Shown: piece after piece, positions 50,992-60,680 of the stretch | Position numbering within the stretch: the stretch's first letter is position 1 | How the letters are laid out: the number at the start of each line of letters is the position of its first letter | From: FEN-1139 sp964396375 | GTDB taxonomy: Bacteria > Myxococcota_A > Polyangia > Polyangiales > Polyangiaceae | Assembly (NCBI GenBank): GCA_964396375.1 | Contig: CAYNEY010000016.1 | Coordinates: forward strand, 42,886-106,885 | Reading direction: 5' to 3' | Length of the DNA stretch: 64,000 nt | Notes under the pieces: generated by a model | What the model saw: the letters and a program-made list of their open reading frames with translations, nothing else | What the model was told of the DNA's origin: nothing | Databases searched by the model: none | Made by a program: the position numbers and the translations under genes

Positions 50992-52326
50992 GTGGACACT
51001 GTCAAATCCGAGCACCAAAGCCGACCGCCAGTCCTTTTCGGCAGCCATCCGCTCGGACTTCTGACGTTGCTTGGGGTCACCTTCACCCACACGACCGCTC
51101 TGTCCGACTCCCTCCTCCTGCCCGAGCCCCGTCCTGCCGCCCTTGCCCCCCATCAAGCCGGCATCGCTCGAGCGGAGGGGCGTTTTCGCGGCCTGGTCGA
51201 GGGACTTCGGGCCCCGCCCCCCTCGCGACCGAGCCCTCGCTTTCCCGTGGCGGTGCGGGAGGAGGCTCGGTCGTTGGGGGAGGACCCGCTCCGGCTGCTG
51301 GAGCGAGCCTATCGACTCCTGGTTCACGGGCTGAATCTGCCCTCACCCAGGCCTGTTCTCTGGCAGCTCGAACAGGGGAAGGACGAACTCAGAGTCACGG
51401 TGGTACCCTCGCTGCTCAGCCCATTTGACAGCGGTGCGGTTGTCTGCCGATCGGGTGCGCTCGAGGTAAGTCTGCGCACGGCGGTGCTCTGCGTGGCGGA
51501 GGGGATCGCGGCCCACCTCGATGCCGCAGAGACGGCATCACTGCGCCGCGCTTATGCGCTCCTCAGTTGGTGGAGCCTCGGATGGGCTGAAGACCGCGAC
51601 CATCACCTGCGCGCCGTAGCGGAGCAGAGAGCGGCCGCTGGGCCCTTCGCCACCGACCCCTCGGGAGCTGCGCTCGCCCAGTTCTTCATGGCTCTCGAGT
51701 CCACCCTGGGTAAAAGGCAGCCTCCCGAGCTCCTCACTGGACTGCTGGCAACAGCGGTGCAGAAGACCTCGGAGGAGAGCGCGACTTTTCAGAACGAGCC
51801 CGATGTTCTGGACGGCCTGCATGCGGCCTTCGACGACAGTCCTGCCCGTTTCGCCGAAGGGATGACTACCCAGGCAATCGAAAGGATCTTGGCGCGCTCG
51901 GTAGAGGGAGCTTCCACGGTGCCCGCGCCAGACCACCAACTCTTGGTGTCGTCCCTTCCCCGGCGGGTGGCGTGGCGGCAGCCCCTCGGCCCCCTGGGTT
52001 TTGCTCACCTTCGCATCGATCTCGACCACCGAGTTTCTCCAACCCCTTTGGGTTTCGCCTTCGACAGTGAGCCCCCCTCGCCGTTTTGCTACACGATCGT
52101 GAAGCTGGATGAGGAAGGCGCCCCGTGTGGCCGCCTCGATACTGCTTTTGAACCATACCAGACCCACATCGAGAAGAACCTGCACGAATTCGCCGACGCC
52201 CAGTCCCTTCTGGTGATCGGCGTCAATCTGGGACTGGGTCCCGCCGAATCGCGGTTCGATCCCGACCTCGGCCCGAGGACCGCTCATCAGGCGCTGATCC
52301 ACGTGTTCCTTCAGCCTCCCCTCTGA
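50992..52326 (+). CDS. Probable exported protein, unknown
   Basis: The start is uncertain: GTG at 50989 or 50992 is chosen because it clears the divergent gene and places a hydrophobic stretch (PLGLLTLLGVTFTHTTALS) near the N terminus as a possible signal. The longer frame from 50311 overlaps a better gene on the other strand. The 444-residue product is mostly helical, with a middle region (FMALESTLGKRQPPELL) and a C terminus ending HQALIHVFLQPPL. No motif or family is recognised. 52,327-52,580 holds no gene. Confidence 0.5.
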   Translation: MDTVKSEHQSRPPVLFGSHPLGLLTLLGVTFTHTTALSDSLLLPEPRPAALAPHQAGIARAEGRFRGLVEGLRAPPPSRPSPRFPVAVREEARSLGEDPLRLLERAYRLLVHGLNLPSPRPVLWQLEQGKDELRVTVVPSLLSPFDSGAVVCRSGALEVSLRTAVLCVAEGIAAHLDAAETASLRRAYALLSWWSLGWAEDRDHHLRAVAEQRAAAGPFATDPSGAALAQFFMALESTLGKRQPPELLTGLLATAVQKTSEESATFQNEPDVLDGLHAAFDDSPARFAEGMTTQAIERILARSVEGASTVPAPDHQLLVSSLPRRVAWRQPLGPLGFAHLRIDLDHRVSPTPLGFAFDSEPPSPFCYTIVKLDEEGAPCGRLDTAFEPYQTHIEKNLHEFADAQSLLVIGVNLGLGPAESRFDPDLGPRTAHQALIHVFLQPPL

Positions 52327-52580
52327 GATCCGCGCCATCGGATCATGGTCAGCCACCCAGCTGGCGCGAGTTGGTGTGGGGCGCGGCAGCCTCCACCGTG
52401 TGCTCTCCACGAACTCTTATCGTCGAGCCCCGCCGGTCGTACTTGCCTGTGCTCTCGAACGAGGTGCTTCGACTGGCGCGAGGACTGCCCCACCCACCCC
52501 TCCATGCCTCGTGCCCTGCCTCGCTGACCCCGTGATTGGTTCCGCGACGGCCTCGTTCGAGAGCTCCTTATCTCACCGTC

Positions 52581-54563
52581 ATGGCCAGCGTAGAAAGAGG
52601 TTTGACCTCGACGACCTCTCCCGGCTTCTTCCTGGTTGCCTCAAGGGATGGTCGGGTGCTCTTTGCGAACACCCGTCTTCGTGAGGCCTGCGACGTGGAG
52701 AGTTTGGCGCGTGAACTCGCGATTGAACCGCGAGAGCCATCGCCTCTTCCGTGTTTGTTGGACACAACGCTCGGGATTGGCGAGGGGCGCCCTTTGTCCG
52801 TGCGTTGGGAGAGCCGGCGCGTGCTCGACGAGCGTGGCGAGTGGATCGCAACTGAGAGTCTTGGGTGGTCGGTCGACGAAAGCTCGCACGCTCTGGGCAG
52901 GGCGCTCGAGCAAATTAGTGAGCATGTCGCATTGATCTCGACCGACGGGCGCTTCGAGTACGTCAACGCCGCGTTCGAATTGGTGGTGGGGCGTTCGCGT
53001 GAAGAGTTGCTTGGTGAGGAGGCGTCTCAGCTCTGGCGCTCGGGGGATGGAGCGGACCTTGGGCTGGAGTTCTCAGCCTGGGCGAAGGAGGGACGCGCGG
53101 TTCGTAGGGAGAGGGTCAGCCGCAAGGCTGGCGGAGATCTGTTCTTCGATGAGGTGGTGTTTTCCCCGATTTTCGATGAGTCGGGCAAGATAACCCATTT
53201 TTTCTCGGTCGGACGCGACGTGACCGCCCGTCATCTCACCGACCCTCTCACCGGGCTGCACAGTCACCAGATGATGATCGAGCGGATCAGTCTGGCGATG
53301 CACCGGGTGCGGCGTCACCCGGAGCGCCGGTTGGCGTTTTTGTTCATCGACATCGATCACTTCAAGGCTGTGAACGACACCTACGGCAAGGATATCGGGG
53401 ATCTGGTGTTGGTCGAGCTCGGACAACGGCTGACCGTGGGAGTCCGCGCCATGGATGCCGTGGGGCATGTGGGGCACCTCAACCGCGACGAGTTTGGGGT
53501 GCTGCTCGAAGAGCTGCAGTCTGCCGAGCAGGTGGAGCGGATAGTCGAGCGGCTGAGCGCCGCTATCCGTGTTCCGCTCGAGACCAGCTCGGGGCAGTTC
53601 GTGGTGACCGGTAGTATAGGCGTCGTCTACGGACCACCTCCCGAGACCACCCCCGAGGAGCTGGTGCGCAATGGTGAGACGGCGATGATGCGGGCGAAGC
53701 GGGAGCCCGGTCAGGTGCACCAGTTCTTCGAGCCTAGCCAGCAGCAGGAGATAACCCATCGCCACCAGATCGAGATTGAGCTGCGTCGCGCTCTCGAAAA
53801 GGGTGAGTTTCAACTCTGCTACCAGCCGATTGTCTCGCTCAAGAACGGAGCCATCGTCAGCGCCGAAGCGCTGGTGCGCTGGAACCATCCCGGGCGCGGC
53901 CGTGTCCTGCCGAGTGAGTTCATTCCCGCCGCTGAGGACACTGGACTGATCGTTCCGCTGGGAGCCTACGTCATGCGGGAGGCTTGCCGACAGCTCCGCG
54001 CCTGGCGCGAGGAGCAGATCTTCTGCGTGCCATTGTCCGTGAACGTTTCGAGTCGGCAGTTCCGGGATCCGAACCTGCTCGAGACGGTGCGTCGCAGCCT
54101 CTTGGATCACCAGCTCGAGCCAGCCATGCTGCGCCTCGAGATCACCGAGAGCGTGGCGGCCCACGATCCAGAGAGTGTGGTGCGCACACTCCGACAACTG
54201 CGTGAGATGGGTGTCCAGATCTTGCTCGATGACTTCGGGACCGGATACTCGTCGCTGAGCTACCTGACGCAGCTTCCTCTCGACAAGGTGAAGATCGACC
54301 GTACGTTCATCCGGCATGTGACCACCCGGAAGCACGAGGCCACGATCGTCATGACCATCATTGCGATGGCAAAGGCGCTGAATCTTGGGATGATCGCCGA
54401 AGGCGTGGAGGATCCGTACCAGCTCCAGTTTCTCGCCGAGCACGGTTGCGACAAGATGCAGGGCTACCTGTTCAGTCAACCGGTTCTTGGTACGGAATTC
54501 GCGCAAATGCTGAGGGAGAATCGACAATTGCAGCTGCCGAGTCCGACCGGTGCCCAGCCCTGA
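52581..54563 (+). CDS. PAS-GGDEF-EAL protein with degenerate GGDEF, likely c-di-GMP phosphodiesterase
   Basis: From the ATG at 52581 the 660-residue product has a PAS-like domain (~110-225), a GGDEF domain in which the signature reads LNRDEF, so cyclase activity is unlikely, and a complete EAL domain. The EAL domain has AEALVRWNHP, VNVSSRQF, LEITES, LDDFGTGYSSL, KIDRTF and AEGVED, retaining the expected metal and catalytic residues. No membrane segments are seen. It probably lowers c-di-GMP in response to a cytoplasmic signal. A frame starting 45 bases earlier has a poor N terminus. Confidence 0.9.
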   Translation: MASVERGLTSTTSPGFFLVASRDGRVLFANTRLREACDVESLARELAIEPREPSPLPCLLDTTLGIGEGRPLSVRWESRRVLDERGEWIATESLGWSVDESSHALGRALEQISEHVALISTDGRFEYVNAAFELVVGRSREELLGEEASQLWRSGDGADLGLEFSAWAKEGRAVRRERVSRKAGGDLFFDEVVFSPIFDESGKITHFFSVGRDVTARHLTDPLTGLHSHQMMIERISLAMHRVRRHPERRLAFLFIDIDHFKAVNDTYGKDIGDLVLVELGQRLTVGVRAMDAVGHVGHLNRDEFGVLLEELQSAEQVERIVERLSAAIRVPLETSSGQFVVTGSIGVVYGPPPETTPEELVRNGETAMMRAKREPGQVHQFFEPSQQQEITHRHQIEIELRRALEKGEFQLCYQPIVSLKNGAIVSAEALVRWNHPGRGRVLPSEFIPAAEDTGLIVPLGAYVMREACRQLRAWREEQIFCVPLSVNVSSRQFRDPNLLETVRRSLLDHQLEPAMLRLEITESVAAHDPESVVRTLRQLREMGVQILLDDFGTGYSSLSYLTQLPLDKVKIDRTFIRHVTTRKHEATIVMTIIAMAKALNLGMIAEGVEDPYQLQFLAEHGCDKMQGYLFSQPVLGTEFAQMLRENRQLQLPSPTGAQP

Positions 54564-54621
54564 AGGGCTGAGCGGCCGAGTTGCTCGACACTCCTCCCGG
54601 CGGGGATTATGACCGAGTGAC

Positions 54622-55146
54622 GTGCCAACCTCGCTGATCCCCAGTTCGGCGCCGCTCCGGCTCACCGTGCTCGAAGAGGGTGACGGTCACGTTGCCCTGA
54701 TGTACGCTAACCTGCTGATCGTGATCTGGAAGGGTGAGCTCGAGTCTCAGGTGTGCCGGGGGCTTTACGAGCGCGCGATGCGGGTGGTGCGAATTCAGAA
54801 GACCAAGAAGCTCGGCGTGCTCTCGATCGTGGGACCCGATGCTCGTCCACCGAGCCGCGAGGCACAGATCGCCCTCGGGGAGGTGTTGGCCGATCGCGAG
54901 AAGATCGTGCACCGTTCCGCGGTCGTGCATGGTCGGAGTGGTTTCGTGGAGGCAGGGATCCGAAGCATCATCCTTGGGATCCGACGTCGGTTGGTGTCCG
55001 GTCCGCCTCACAGTGTGTTTCGCGACGTCAGCTCCGCGGTGGTTTGGGTGAGCGAAGGCCTGGTCACCTCGGCGGGCCTGCGCCCGAACGCTGTCATCAT
55101 CACCCGAGAGATCGAGGAGTTCCGCGCCTCGCGCGGCCTCCGCTGA
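54622..55146 (+). CDS. Unknown 174-aa protein, STAS-like in outline
   Basis: A GTG at 54622 starts a soluble protein with alternating strands and helices (HVALMYANLLIVIWKGEL, VRIQKTKKLGVLSIVGPD, IEEFRASRGL). The outline resembles small SpoIIAA/STAS-like modules seen in myxobacteria, but no phosphorylatable Ser motif is evident. It is 58 bases downstream of the EAL-protein gene on the same strand and may be co-transcribed. Confidence 0.5.
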   Translation: MPTSLIPSSAPLRLTVLEEGDGHVALMYANLLIVIWKGELESQVCRGLYERAMRVVRIQKTKKLGVLSIVGPDARPPSREAQIALGEVLADREKIVHRSAVVHGRSGFVEAGIRSIILGIRRRLVSGPPHSVFRDVSSAVVWVSEGLVTSAGLRPNAVIITREIEEFRASRGLR

Positions 55147-55234
55147 CCGAGCCGCTTGTAGAAGCTACGGGCAGGCGGGAGCCACCCCTACCGAGGGGGC
55201 TCGTGCCCAGACGAGCCGAGGGGTAGCATCCCTC

Positions 55235-55790
55235 TCACGGCGTCGAGATGGGGTCATGCATGCACGCGAGCATCAGCTCTGCGCCTTGGGCGGGGAGTGG
55301 ATGCTCCGCGGTGCCAAGCACGTGAAAGCGCGCGCTCGCGGTGCTGGTGCAGGTGGGGTGAGGAACGCCGAACCACTCTTGAACGCAGAATCCCCCATGG
55401 TCGGTGGCGAGGGTCGCGCTCTCGTCGCTTTGACCGTTCGGGTCGTCCGAGATCTGGGTGAGCCCACAGGCGACGTAGTCGGTGCAGCTACCATACCCAT
55501 CCCGATCCAGGGAGCAGAGCCCCCTCGACTCGAGATGGCTCATGACCACAGACTGAATCCTGTCGGACACCGGAAGCCGCACCGCATCCTCACAGCGATA
55601 AGTCTCCCCGCTCTCGAGCTTGCGTGCCTCGAACAGTTGACAGGGGAGGCGGCCATTGGCTGTGGTTGGGTGCGACCATCTTCAGCGCGAGGTTCGCGGT
55701 GGCTGACTCCGTGGAGCCCAGGGGAAGGTCGTTCTCGCAACCCGTCAGACCAAGAACGATGACCAGTCCGAAAAGACGACGGCATGCCAT
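55235..55790 (-). pseudogene. Frameshifted small lipoprotein gene
   Basis: A lipoprotein start (MACRRLFGLVIVLGLTGC) at 55790 runs out of frame at 55590. A different frame with coherent Cys-rich sequence (CQLFEARKLESGETYRCEDAVRLPV, GGFCVQEWFGVPHPTC; described in parts) continues from about 55,670 to 55235. The two halves join naturally with one small shift near 55,660-55,690. It is either a decayed gene or a sequencing error. Confidence 0.5.
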
Positions 55791-56183
55791 GTGTGAGACC
55801 CCCGAAGCCCAAGCCCTCAGTTCACTCCTCTTTGTGTCCCTCTGGGCTCCGCAGAGTTCGAGGGTGTTTGGCGAGGCTCCACCACAGCGCCGTGGCCGAA
55901 CCATGGGCCGCATCCCGGTTTGGCTCCTCTAACATCGCAAAACTGCGATGTTGGGGGAAACTGACATCACCCAGAAAATCGAATTATCCCCATACATTCC
56001 AGTACTTAAATATGTCACGGTGGTGTCACACAAAAAGCGACGATGTAGGGCGTTTTCGTCCTTTTCGGCCGATGGGCGCTAGCTAGCCTGGTCGTTCAGT
56101 CAGGGCTTGTGTGACCGATCTGCCGGCCCTCTCGCGTTGCTGCTCACCCCTGCCATTTCTTCACCAACGGACACCACATCATC
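55791..56183. promoter_or_regulatory. AT-rich upstream region with perfect hairpin
   Basis: This stretch is markedly AT-richer than its surroundings from ~55,930 to 56,060. AACATCGCA (55931-55939) and TGCGATGTT (55944-55952) form a perfect 9-bp inverted repeat with a 4-base loop and no T-run, suggesting an operator or a terminator. No gene is supported here. It probably holds the promoter of the 56,184 gene. Confidence 0.45.
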
Positions 56184-58496
56184 ATGAACGTACGCACCAT
56201 CCTTGGCACCCTGGGTGCCACCATCGTTGGGATCTCCACCGTAAGTCTGGCCCATGCTCAAGAGATTGAACCCGAGCTCAATTCGAGCGAGTTTGGGTTG
56301 CGCGAACAGCTGACCGTCCACGGTGACTTCACCCTGTTCGGCAACACCATCGGGTTTGACTGCAACGCCGCCCTGTCTGGCCCCGATGCGCTGGTGCCGG
56401 GGATCGGTGATGGCACGGCGAGTGTGGACTGCTCCGGAGCGGTTGCGCCTGACGACACTTCGCCCGATCTCTTCTGGACCATCGATGGGGACATGTCCCT
56501 CGCCGACTCCTCGCTCAAGGATTCCGAGCAGGCGCGAAGCTCGGCGATTCTCGACTTTGGTGCTGGCGTTGAGCCGACGGTTCGCTATGCCCGCTTGTAT
56601 TGGGCGGGGTTCGTCTCGGCCGAGGATGATGCCGCGCTGAACGCGGGAGCGGAAGCCGGTAGCGAGGTGGGTGGTGACGTAGACGTCACGCTCTGCACCA
56701 CCAGCGGTTGTCACGAATTGCTGGCCGAGCAGACCAGCGGTCGCTGGGAGGTGGTGAACGACAACGAGGCAGAGAGCGGCTATTTCTACCAATCGAGCGT
56801 GGATGTCACGCATCTGGTGACGGGTGCCGGCTCCTATCAGGTGAGCGGGATCCGTACCCTGAACTTCCCCGATCACGACGCCTGGGGCACCATGGGGGCC
56901 TGGTGGGTGGTGGTGATCTATGACGACGCCAACGACACCACTCAGCGTGAGATAACCCTGTTCGATGGGCTCACCATGGTGTCGCACCTCACGGAGCAGG
57001 AAGTCACGGTGACCGGCTTCACCGTGCCCTCCGGCTTCGACGCCAAGCTCGGCGTGGTGAGCTACGAGGGTGACGTCGCGCTCGTGGGTGACTCGGTGTT
57101 GGTGAACGGGACAGCGCTGTCGAATGAGCTGAACCCGGTCGACAACTTCTTCAACGGGACGCGAAGCTGGCTCGGCGTGGCCTCCACCAGTGAGGGTGAT
57201 CGTCCGTACCTGAGCGGCAGCGAAGGCAGCCTGAGCAGCTTCGACCTCGATGTGGTGGACATCACCTCGACCATCACCGCCGGTCGAAACAAGAGCGCAA
57301 CGGTGCTCGCGACCAGCACCTCCGATGCCTACGGGCTCGGCGCTTTGGTCACCTCCATCACTACGCTGAGCCCAAGCTTCGGGGAATACTCGCGCAAGGG
57401 TGTCAGAAAGAGTGACGGCACCACCCCAGCCACCTATTTGCCGGGCGATGGCATCGAGTACGGGGTCAAGATCGTCAACACCGGCAACGACGTGGCTGTG
57501 AACCTTACGCTCACCGACGATCTCCCGAGTCAAGTCACCCTCGACGCTGCCACGGTGCTGGTCGGCACTCGCTGCGCCGATGCCGACAACGATGGCTTTG
57601 CGGACGAGGTGAGCTGCCTTGCTGCCCCCTCGGGCGGCACCACGGTGACCGAGGAGGGTGGGGTGCTCACGGTGAGCTTCGCCGCGAGCCTCCCGATCGG
57701 CCAGAGCGTGTTCGTGCAGTTCGCGGCGACCATCGATGCTGGGACCGAAGGACGCGTCTGCAACACGGGCACCATCAGTGCCTCGGGTCAGAGGGGTGCT
57801 GATCTCACCCACGTGGACACCAACGCGGCCTGTCTCCGCACCCCAGGCGGTGGCGACGATGGTGTGGGTGGAACGGGTGGCGAAGGCGGCGAAGGCGGTG
57901 AAGGTGGTGTGGACGCCGGCGCTGGCGGCAGCGCGGAAGCCATCGGTGGGGCCGGCGGCGATGACGGTGTAGCTGGCGCTGCAGGCGAGGCGACGGAACA
58001 AGGCGGCCGTACCGGTTCAGGTGGGGCCGCCACCGCTGGCAGCGCGGGCGAGACCACAGGTACCCTCGGAGGGGCGGCGGGCTCGAGCGGCACCTCGGAG
58101 GGCGGCACGAACGGCGAAGCTGGAACCACGGCGAGCGCAGGCGTAGCTGGGCTCGATCCAACGGTCGGTGAAGCCGGAGCTGCGGGCACCACCACCAGTG
58201 GACAAGGTGGGCAGAGCTCCGGTCGTGGTGGCGCGAGCAGCCAGGCGGGCGAGACCGCGAACGCGGGCACCGGTCAGGGCGAGGCGGGCCGCGATGCGAC
58301 CGCCGGAACCGATGGCAACCAGGCTGGTGCTGACGGCGACGACACTCCCGACGTTGGCGCGAGCGGCGACTGGACGGGCCTGGTCGAGGGTGGTGGCTGC
58401 GGTTGCAGCGTGCCCCAATCCTCCAGCAATCCCGCGGCGTGGCTGGTGCTTGGTGCACTCGGTCTCGTGCTCCGACGTCGGCGTAGCCAGGGCTGA
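56184..58496 (+). CDS. Secreted DUF11-like repeat protein with MYXO-CTERM tail
   Basis: The 770-residue product has a signal peptide (ending AHAQ) and a large beta-rich extracellular region. A DUF11-like domain at ~410-545 follows (EYGVKIVNTGNDVAVNLTLTDDLP), then ~180 residues of Gly/Ala/Ser/Thr repeats. The C-terminal tag has GGGCGCS, a hydrophobic segment (AAWLVLGALGLVL) and RRRR, a clear MYXO-CTERM. These tags direct sorting in Myxococcota. It is likely exposed or released at the cell surface. The gene starts after an AT-rich promoter region. Confidence 0.85.
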   Translation: MNVRTILGTLGATIVGISTVSLAHAQEIEPELNSSEFGLREQLTVHGDFTLFGNTIGFDCNAALSGPDALVPGIGDGTASVDCSGAVAPDDTSPDLFWTIDGDMSLADSSLKDSEQARSSAILDFGAGVEPTVRYARLYWAGFVSAEDDAALNAGAEAGSEVGGDVDVTLCTTSGCHELLAEQTSGRWEVVNDNEAESGYFYQSSVDVTHLVTGAGSYQVSGIRTLNFPDHDAWGTMGAWWVVVIYDDANDTTQREITLFDGLTMVSHLTEQEVTVTGFTVPSGFDAKLGVVSYEGDVALVGDSVLVNGTALSNELNPVDNFFNGTRSWLGVASTSEGDRPYLSGSEGSLSSFDLDVVDITSTITAGRNKSATVLATSTSDAYGLGALVTSITTLSPSFGEYSRKGVRKSDGTTPATYLPGDGIEYGVKIVNTGNDVAVNLTLTDDLPSQVTLDAATVLVGTRCADADNDGFADEVSCLAAPSGGTTVTEEGGVLTVSFAASLPIGQSVFVQFAATIDAGTEGRVCNTGTISASGQRGADLTHVDTNAACLRTPGGGDDGVGGTGGEGGEGGEGGVDAGAGGSAEAIGGAGGDDGVAGAAGEATEQGGRTGSGGAATAGSAGETTGTLGGAAGSSGTSEGGTNGEAGTTASAGVAGLDPTVGEAGAAGTTTSGQGGQSSGRGGASSQAGETANAGTGQGEAGRDATAGTDGNQAGADGDDTPDVGASGDWTGLVEGGGCGCSVPQSSSNPAAWLVLGALGLVLRRRRSQG

Positions 58497-58627
58497 GTCG
58501 AAGGCTGCCGAGTACCGCACGATCGCCGTCAATCCTCCGGGGTTGGCGGCGATTGTTCCAAGTGCCGTCAGGTTCTCCAGCATCTCGCCCAGACTCGGTC
58601 GTGAGGTGAGCCAGACGAAGAGCGTTC

Positions 58628-59158
58628 TTGGTGCTGGTGGCTCGCGGAAACGGCCGGTGCCGCCGGCGTCCCCGAAGGGGCCTGGGCGGCACGAACTCAC
58701 AGCCTAGCCCTCGTTGTGCTCACTCTCGGACTCAATGTGGCCTTGACTCGCAGGGGGCGTCGTCGTGGGCCGATGACGGAGATCAGTCACCGAAGCACGG
58801 CCACCACTTCGCCTTCAACGTTCTGAGTGGGGTGCGCACGTTCTCGACCGGCGCGCAGTTCGACCTTGTCGTGCATGCGCCGGCCATCCCTTGGGCGCTC
58901 CAGCAATTCCTGGAGCAGGATGCAGCATTTCAGTCCTTGGTGAGCGATGTTCAGTACTACCCCACGCTTGACATTCTGTCGGAGCTCTGGGGCATCGCTC
59001 GGCCGGGGTATTTCGCTATCACACCCGCCACAGGCCCCAGTCACGGGATCATCGTAGCCATGCCGCACTCCTACCAGAGCGGGCACACCGTGCCCATGCG
59101 CGCGCCTGCTGAATTCCTCGCCGACGTCCGAAACTGGTACCAGAATACCACTGATTGA
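58628..59158 (+). CDS. Doubtful or 5'-damaged protein gene
   Basis: The second half of this 176-codon frame looks coding (FDLVVHAPAIPWALQQFLEQ, YYPTLDILSELWG), but the first ~50 residues are Arg-rich and unlike protein. No ATG or GTG stands at the point where good sequence begins (about 58,790). It may be a remnant whose 5' end was lost. The stretch 58,497-58,780 shows nothing else that I can support. Confidence 0.35.
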   Translation: MVLVARGNGRCRRRPRRGLGGTNSQPSPRCAHSRTQCGLDSQGASSWADDGDQSPKHGHHFAFNVLSGVRTFSTGAQFDLVVHAPAIPWALQQFLEQDAAFQSLVSDVQYYPTLDILSELWGIARPGYFAITPATGPSHGIIVAMPHSYQSGHTVPMRAPAEFLADVRNWYQNTTD

Positions 59159-59178
59159 CCCTAGCAGGGGAAACTTCG

Positions 59179-60660
59179 ATGTCTGCTCGCTCAACGCTCG
59201 CACTCGTGACACTGCTCGCAATTGGGCCCGGTCTCTCCTGTGGAGGAGAGACCGAGCGGAATGAAAGAAACCCCGAGGCGCCTCAGGGTGGAAGTGCAGG
59301 CGGTGGGGCGGCTGGGGCTGACGGTGGCGTGGCTGAAGGAGGTGTGGCTGAAGGCGGAACGGTTCAGGCGGAAGGTGGCAGCGCGGGCGTGCCCGAGGTG
59401 CTCGGTGTTGGTGGGATCACCAACACCGCCTGCGTGGACGACACTCGCTGCGACACTTGCCTCGTGCACGTGCGAGCGGATGGCTCGGACGACAATGATG
59501 GGACGAGCTGGGACCGTGCCCTTCGGACCGTGCAGATGGGGCTCGACGTCGCGGCGGTGACGGTGGCATCCGAATTGGGTTTCTCCTCCTGTGAGGTGTG
59601 GGTGGGCGCGGGCACCTACCTGCCCACCGCGTTGACCGACGAGGCTGATCCGCGCTCTGCTACCTTTCTGCTGCGAGAAGGGGTTGGGCTGTACGGAGGC
59701 TTTGCGGGTACGGAGAGCAGGCGCGAGGCGCGGAACGTGGAACAGCACGAGACGAGCCTGTCTGGGGATCTGGGCGTTCTCGAAGACTTCTCGGACAACA
59801 GCTACCACGTGGTGAAGGGCGCCAACGCTGCGGTCCTCGATGGGGTCACGGTGACCGGGGGAGCTGGGACTCTCACGGGCTCATACCCAGCCTGTGCGGG
59901 AATGGTGATGGAAGACGACTCATACGATTCATCGGTAGCCCTGAACGAGTGCAAGTTCGTCAGCAACGGTGGGACTGCTCTGTGCGTTCTGGATGGCGAG
60001 GCGGTTGTCAGCCGCTCGACCATCTCGGACAACGATGGGAACGGGATAGAACTCGGCGTTGTCGCGGAAAGCAGCTTGTACTCCGTTGCCATCTTGCGCA
60101 ATCGCGGAGGGGTGATGGCGTTGAATGAGTCCTCGATCTTCATGTCCAGTTCGCTGGTTGCTGACAACGAAGAGGCAGGGATCACCGTGGCCAATGTGAT
60201 GATACCCAGTCACATCAGCGGCAGCACCATCGCGGGAAACCACGGTGTCGCGATTCAGAACCTTGGCAGCGGGCCCGTCGAGGTGTCAAACACGATCATC
60301 TGGGCTCGGGACGGCGCCGACCCCGCAATGGTCCTGGATGATGGTGAAAGAGCCTACTTCAGGATTCGGTACTCCATCGTTCAGGGCGGACATTCTGGTG
60401 AAGGCGTGCTCGACGCCGAGCCGCGCTTTGTTTCTCCGGAGACGGGAGACTACTCGCTGTCCGCCGATTCCCCGGCGATCGACGCGGGGGATCCCTGTCG
60501 TGGCTTCTCTGAGCCGCCGCTCGTGGATCTTTTCGGCAACCCGCGCTGGGACATAGCGGGGTTCGGCTCCGATCCGCAGGGGCTGGACATGGGTGCCTAT
60601 GAGTTTCAGGGCACGGCAGGGGTCGACACGCTGGTGAGCGAGTTTGTGTGTGGGCCGTAG
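59179..60660 (+). CDS. Lipoprotein with right-handed beta-helix domain
   Basis: The ATG at 59179 has AGGGGAAA upstream. The 493-residue product has a lipobox (GLSC), a Gly/Ala/Glu-rich linker and DGSDDNDGTSWDRALRTVQ, the entry to a parallel beta-helix. Coils with repeated short strands and Asn/Ser turns follow. The end (GDYSLSADSPAIDAGDPC...GNPRWDIAGFGSDPQGLDMGAYE; described in parts) matches choice-of-anchor Q-type domains. Such proteins often bind or cleave polysaccharides, but no catalytic site is evident. Probably surface-anchored. Confidence 0.8.
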   Translation: MSARSTLALVTLLAIGPGLSCGGETERNERNPEAPQGGSAGGGAAGADGGVAEGGVAEGGTVQAEGGSAGVPEVLGVGGITNTACVDDTRCDTCLVHVRADGSDDNDGTSWDRALRTVQMGLDVAAVTVASELGFSSCEVWVGAGTYLPTALTDEADPRSATFLLREGVGLYGGFAGTESRREARNVEQHETSLSGDLGVLEDFSDNSYHVVKGANAAVLDGVTVTGGAGTLTGSYPACAGMVMEDDSYDSSVALNECKFVSNGGTALCVLDGEAVVSRSTISDNDGNGIELGVVAESSLYSVAILRNRGGVMALNESSIFMSSSLVADNEEAGITVANVMIPSHISGSTIAGNHGVAIQNLGSGPVEVSNTIIWARDGADPAMVLDDGERAYFRIRYSIVQGGHSGEGVLDAEPRFVSPETGDYSLSADSPAIDAGDPCRGFSEPPLVDLFGNPRWDIAGFGSDPQGLDMGAYEFQGTAGVDTLVSEFVCGP

Positions 60661-60680
60661 GGGAGGGTTGGTGAGGAGGC

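Noticed and set aside
52536..54665. 530-codon minus-strand ORF opposite the EAL gene
   Set aside because: Shadow of a strongly supported PAS-GGDEF-EAL gene on the plus strand.
56100..58001. 633-codon minus-strand ORF opposite the MYXO-CTERM protein
   Set aside because: No signal, motif or ribosome site; the plus strand has a signal peptide and a sorting tag.
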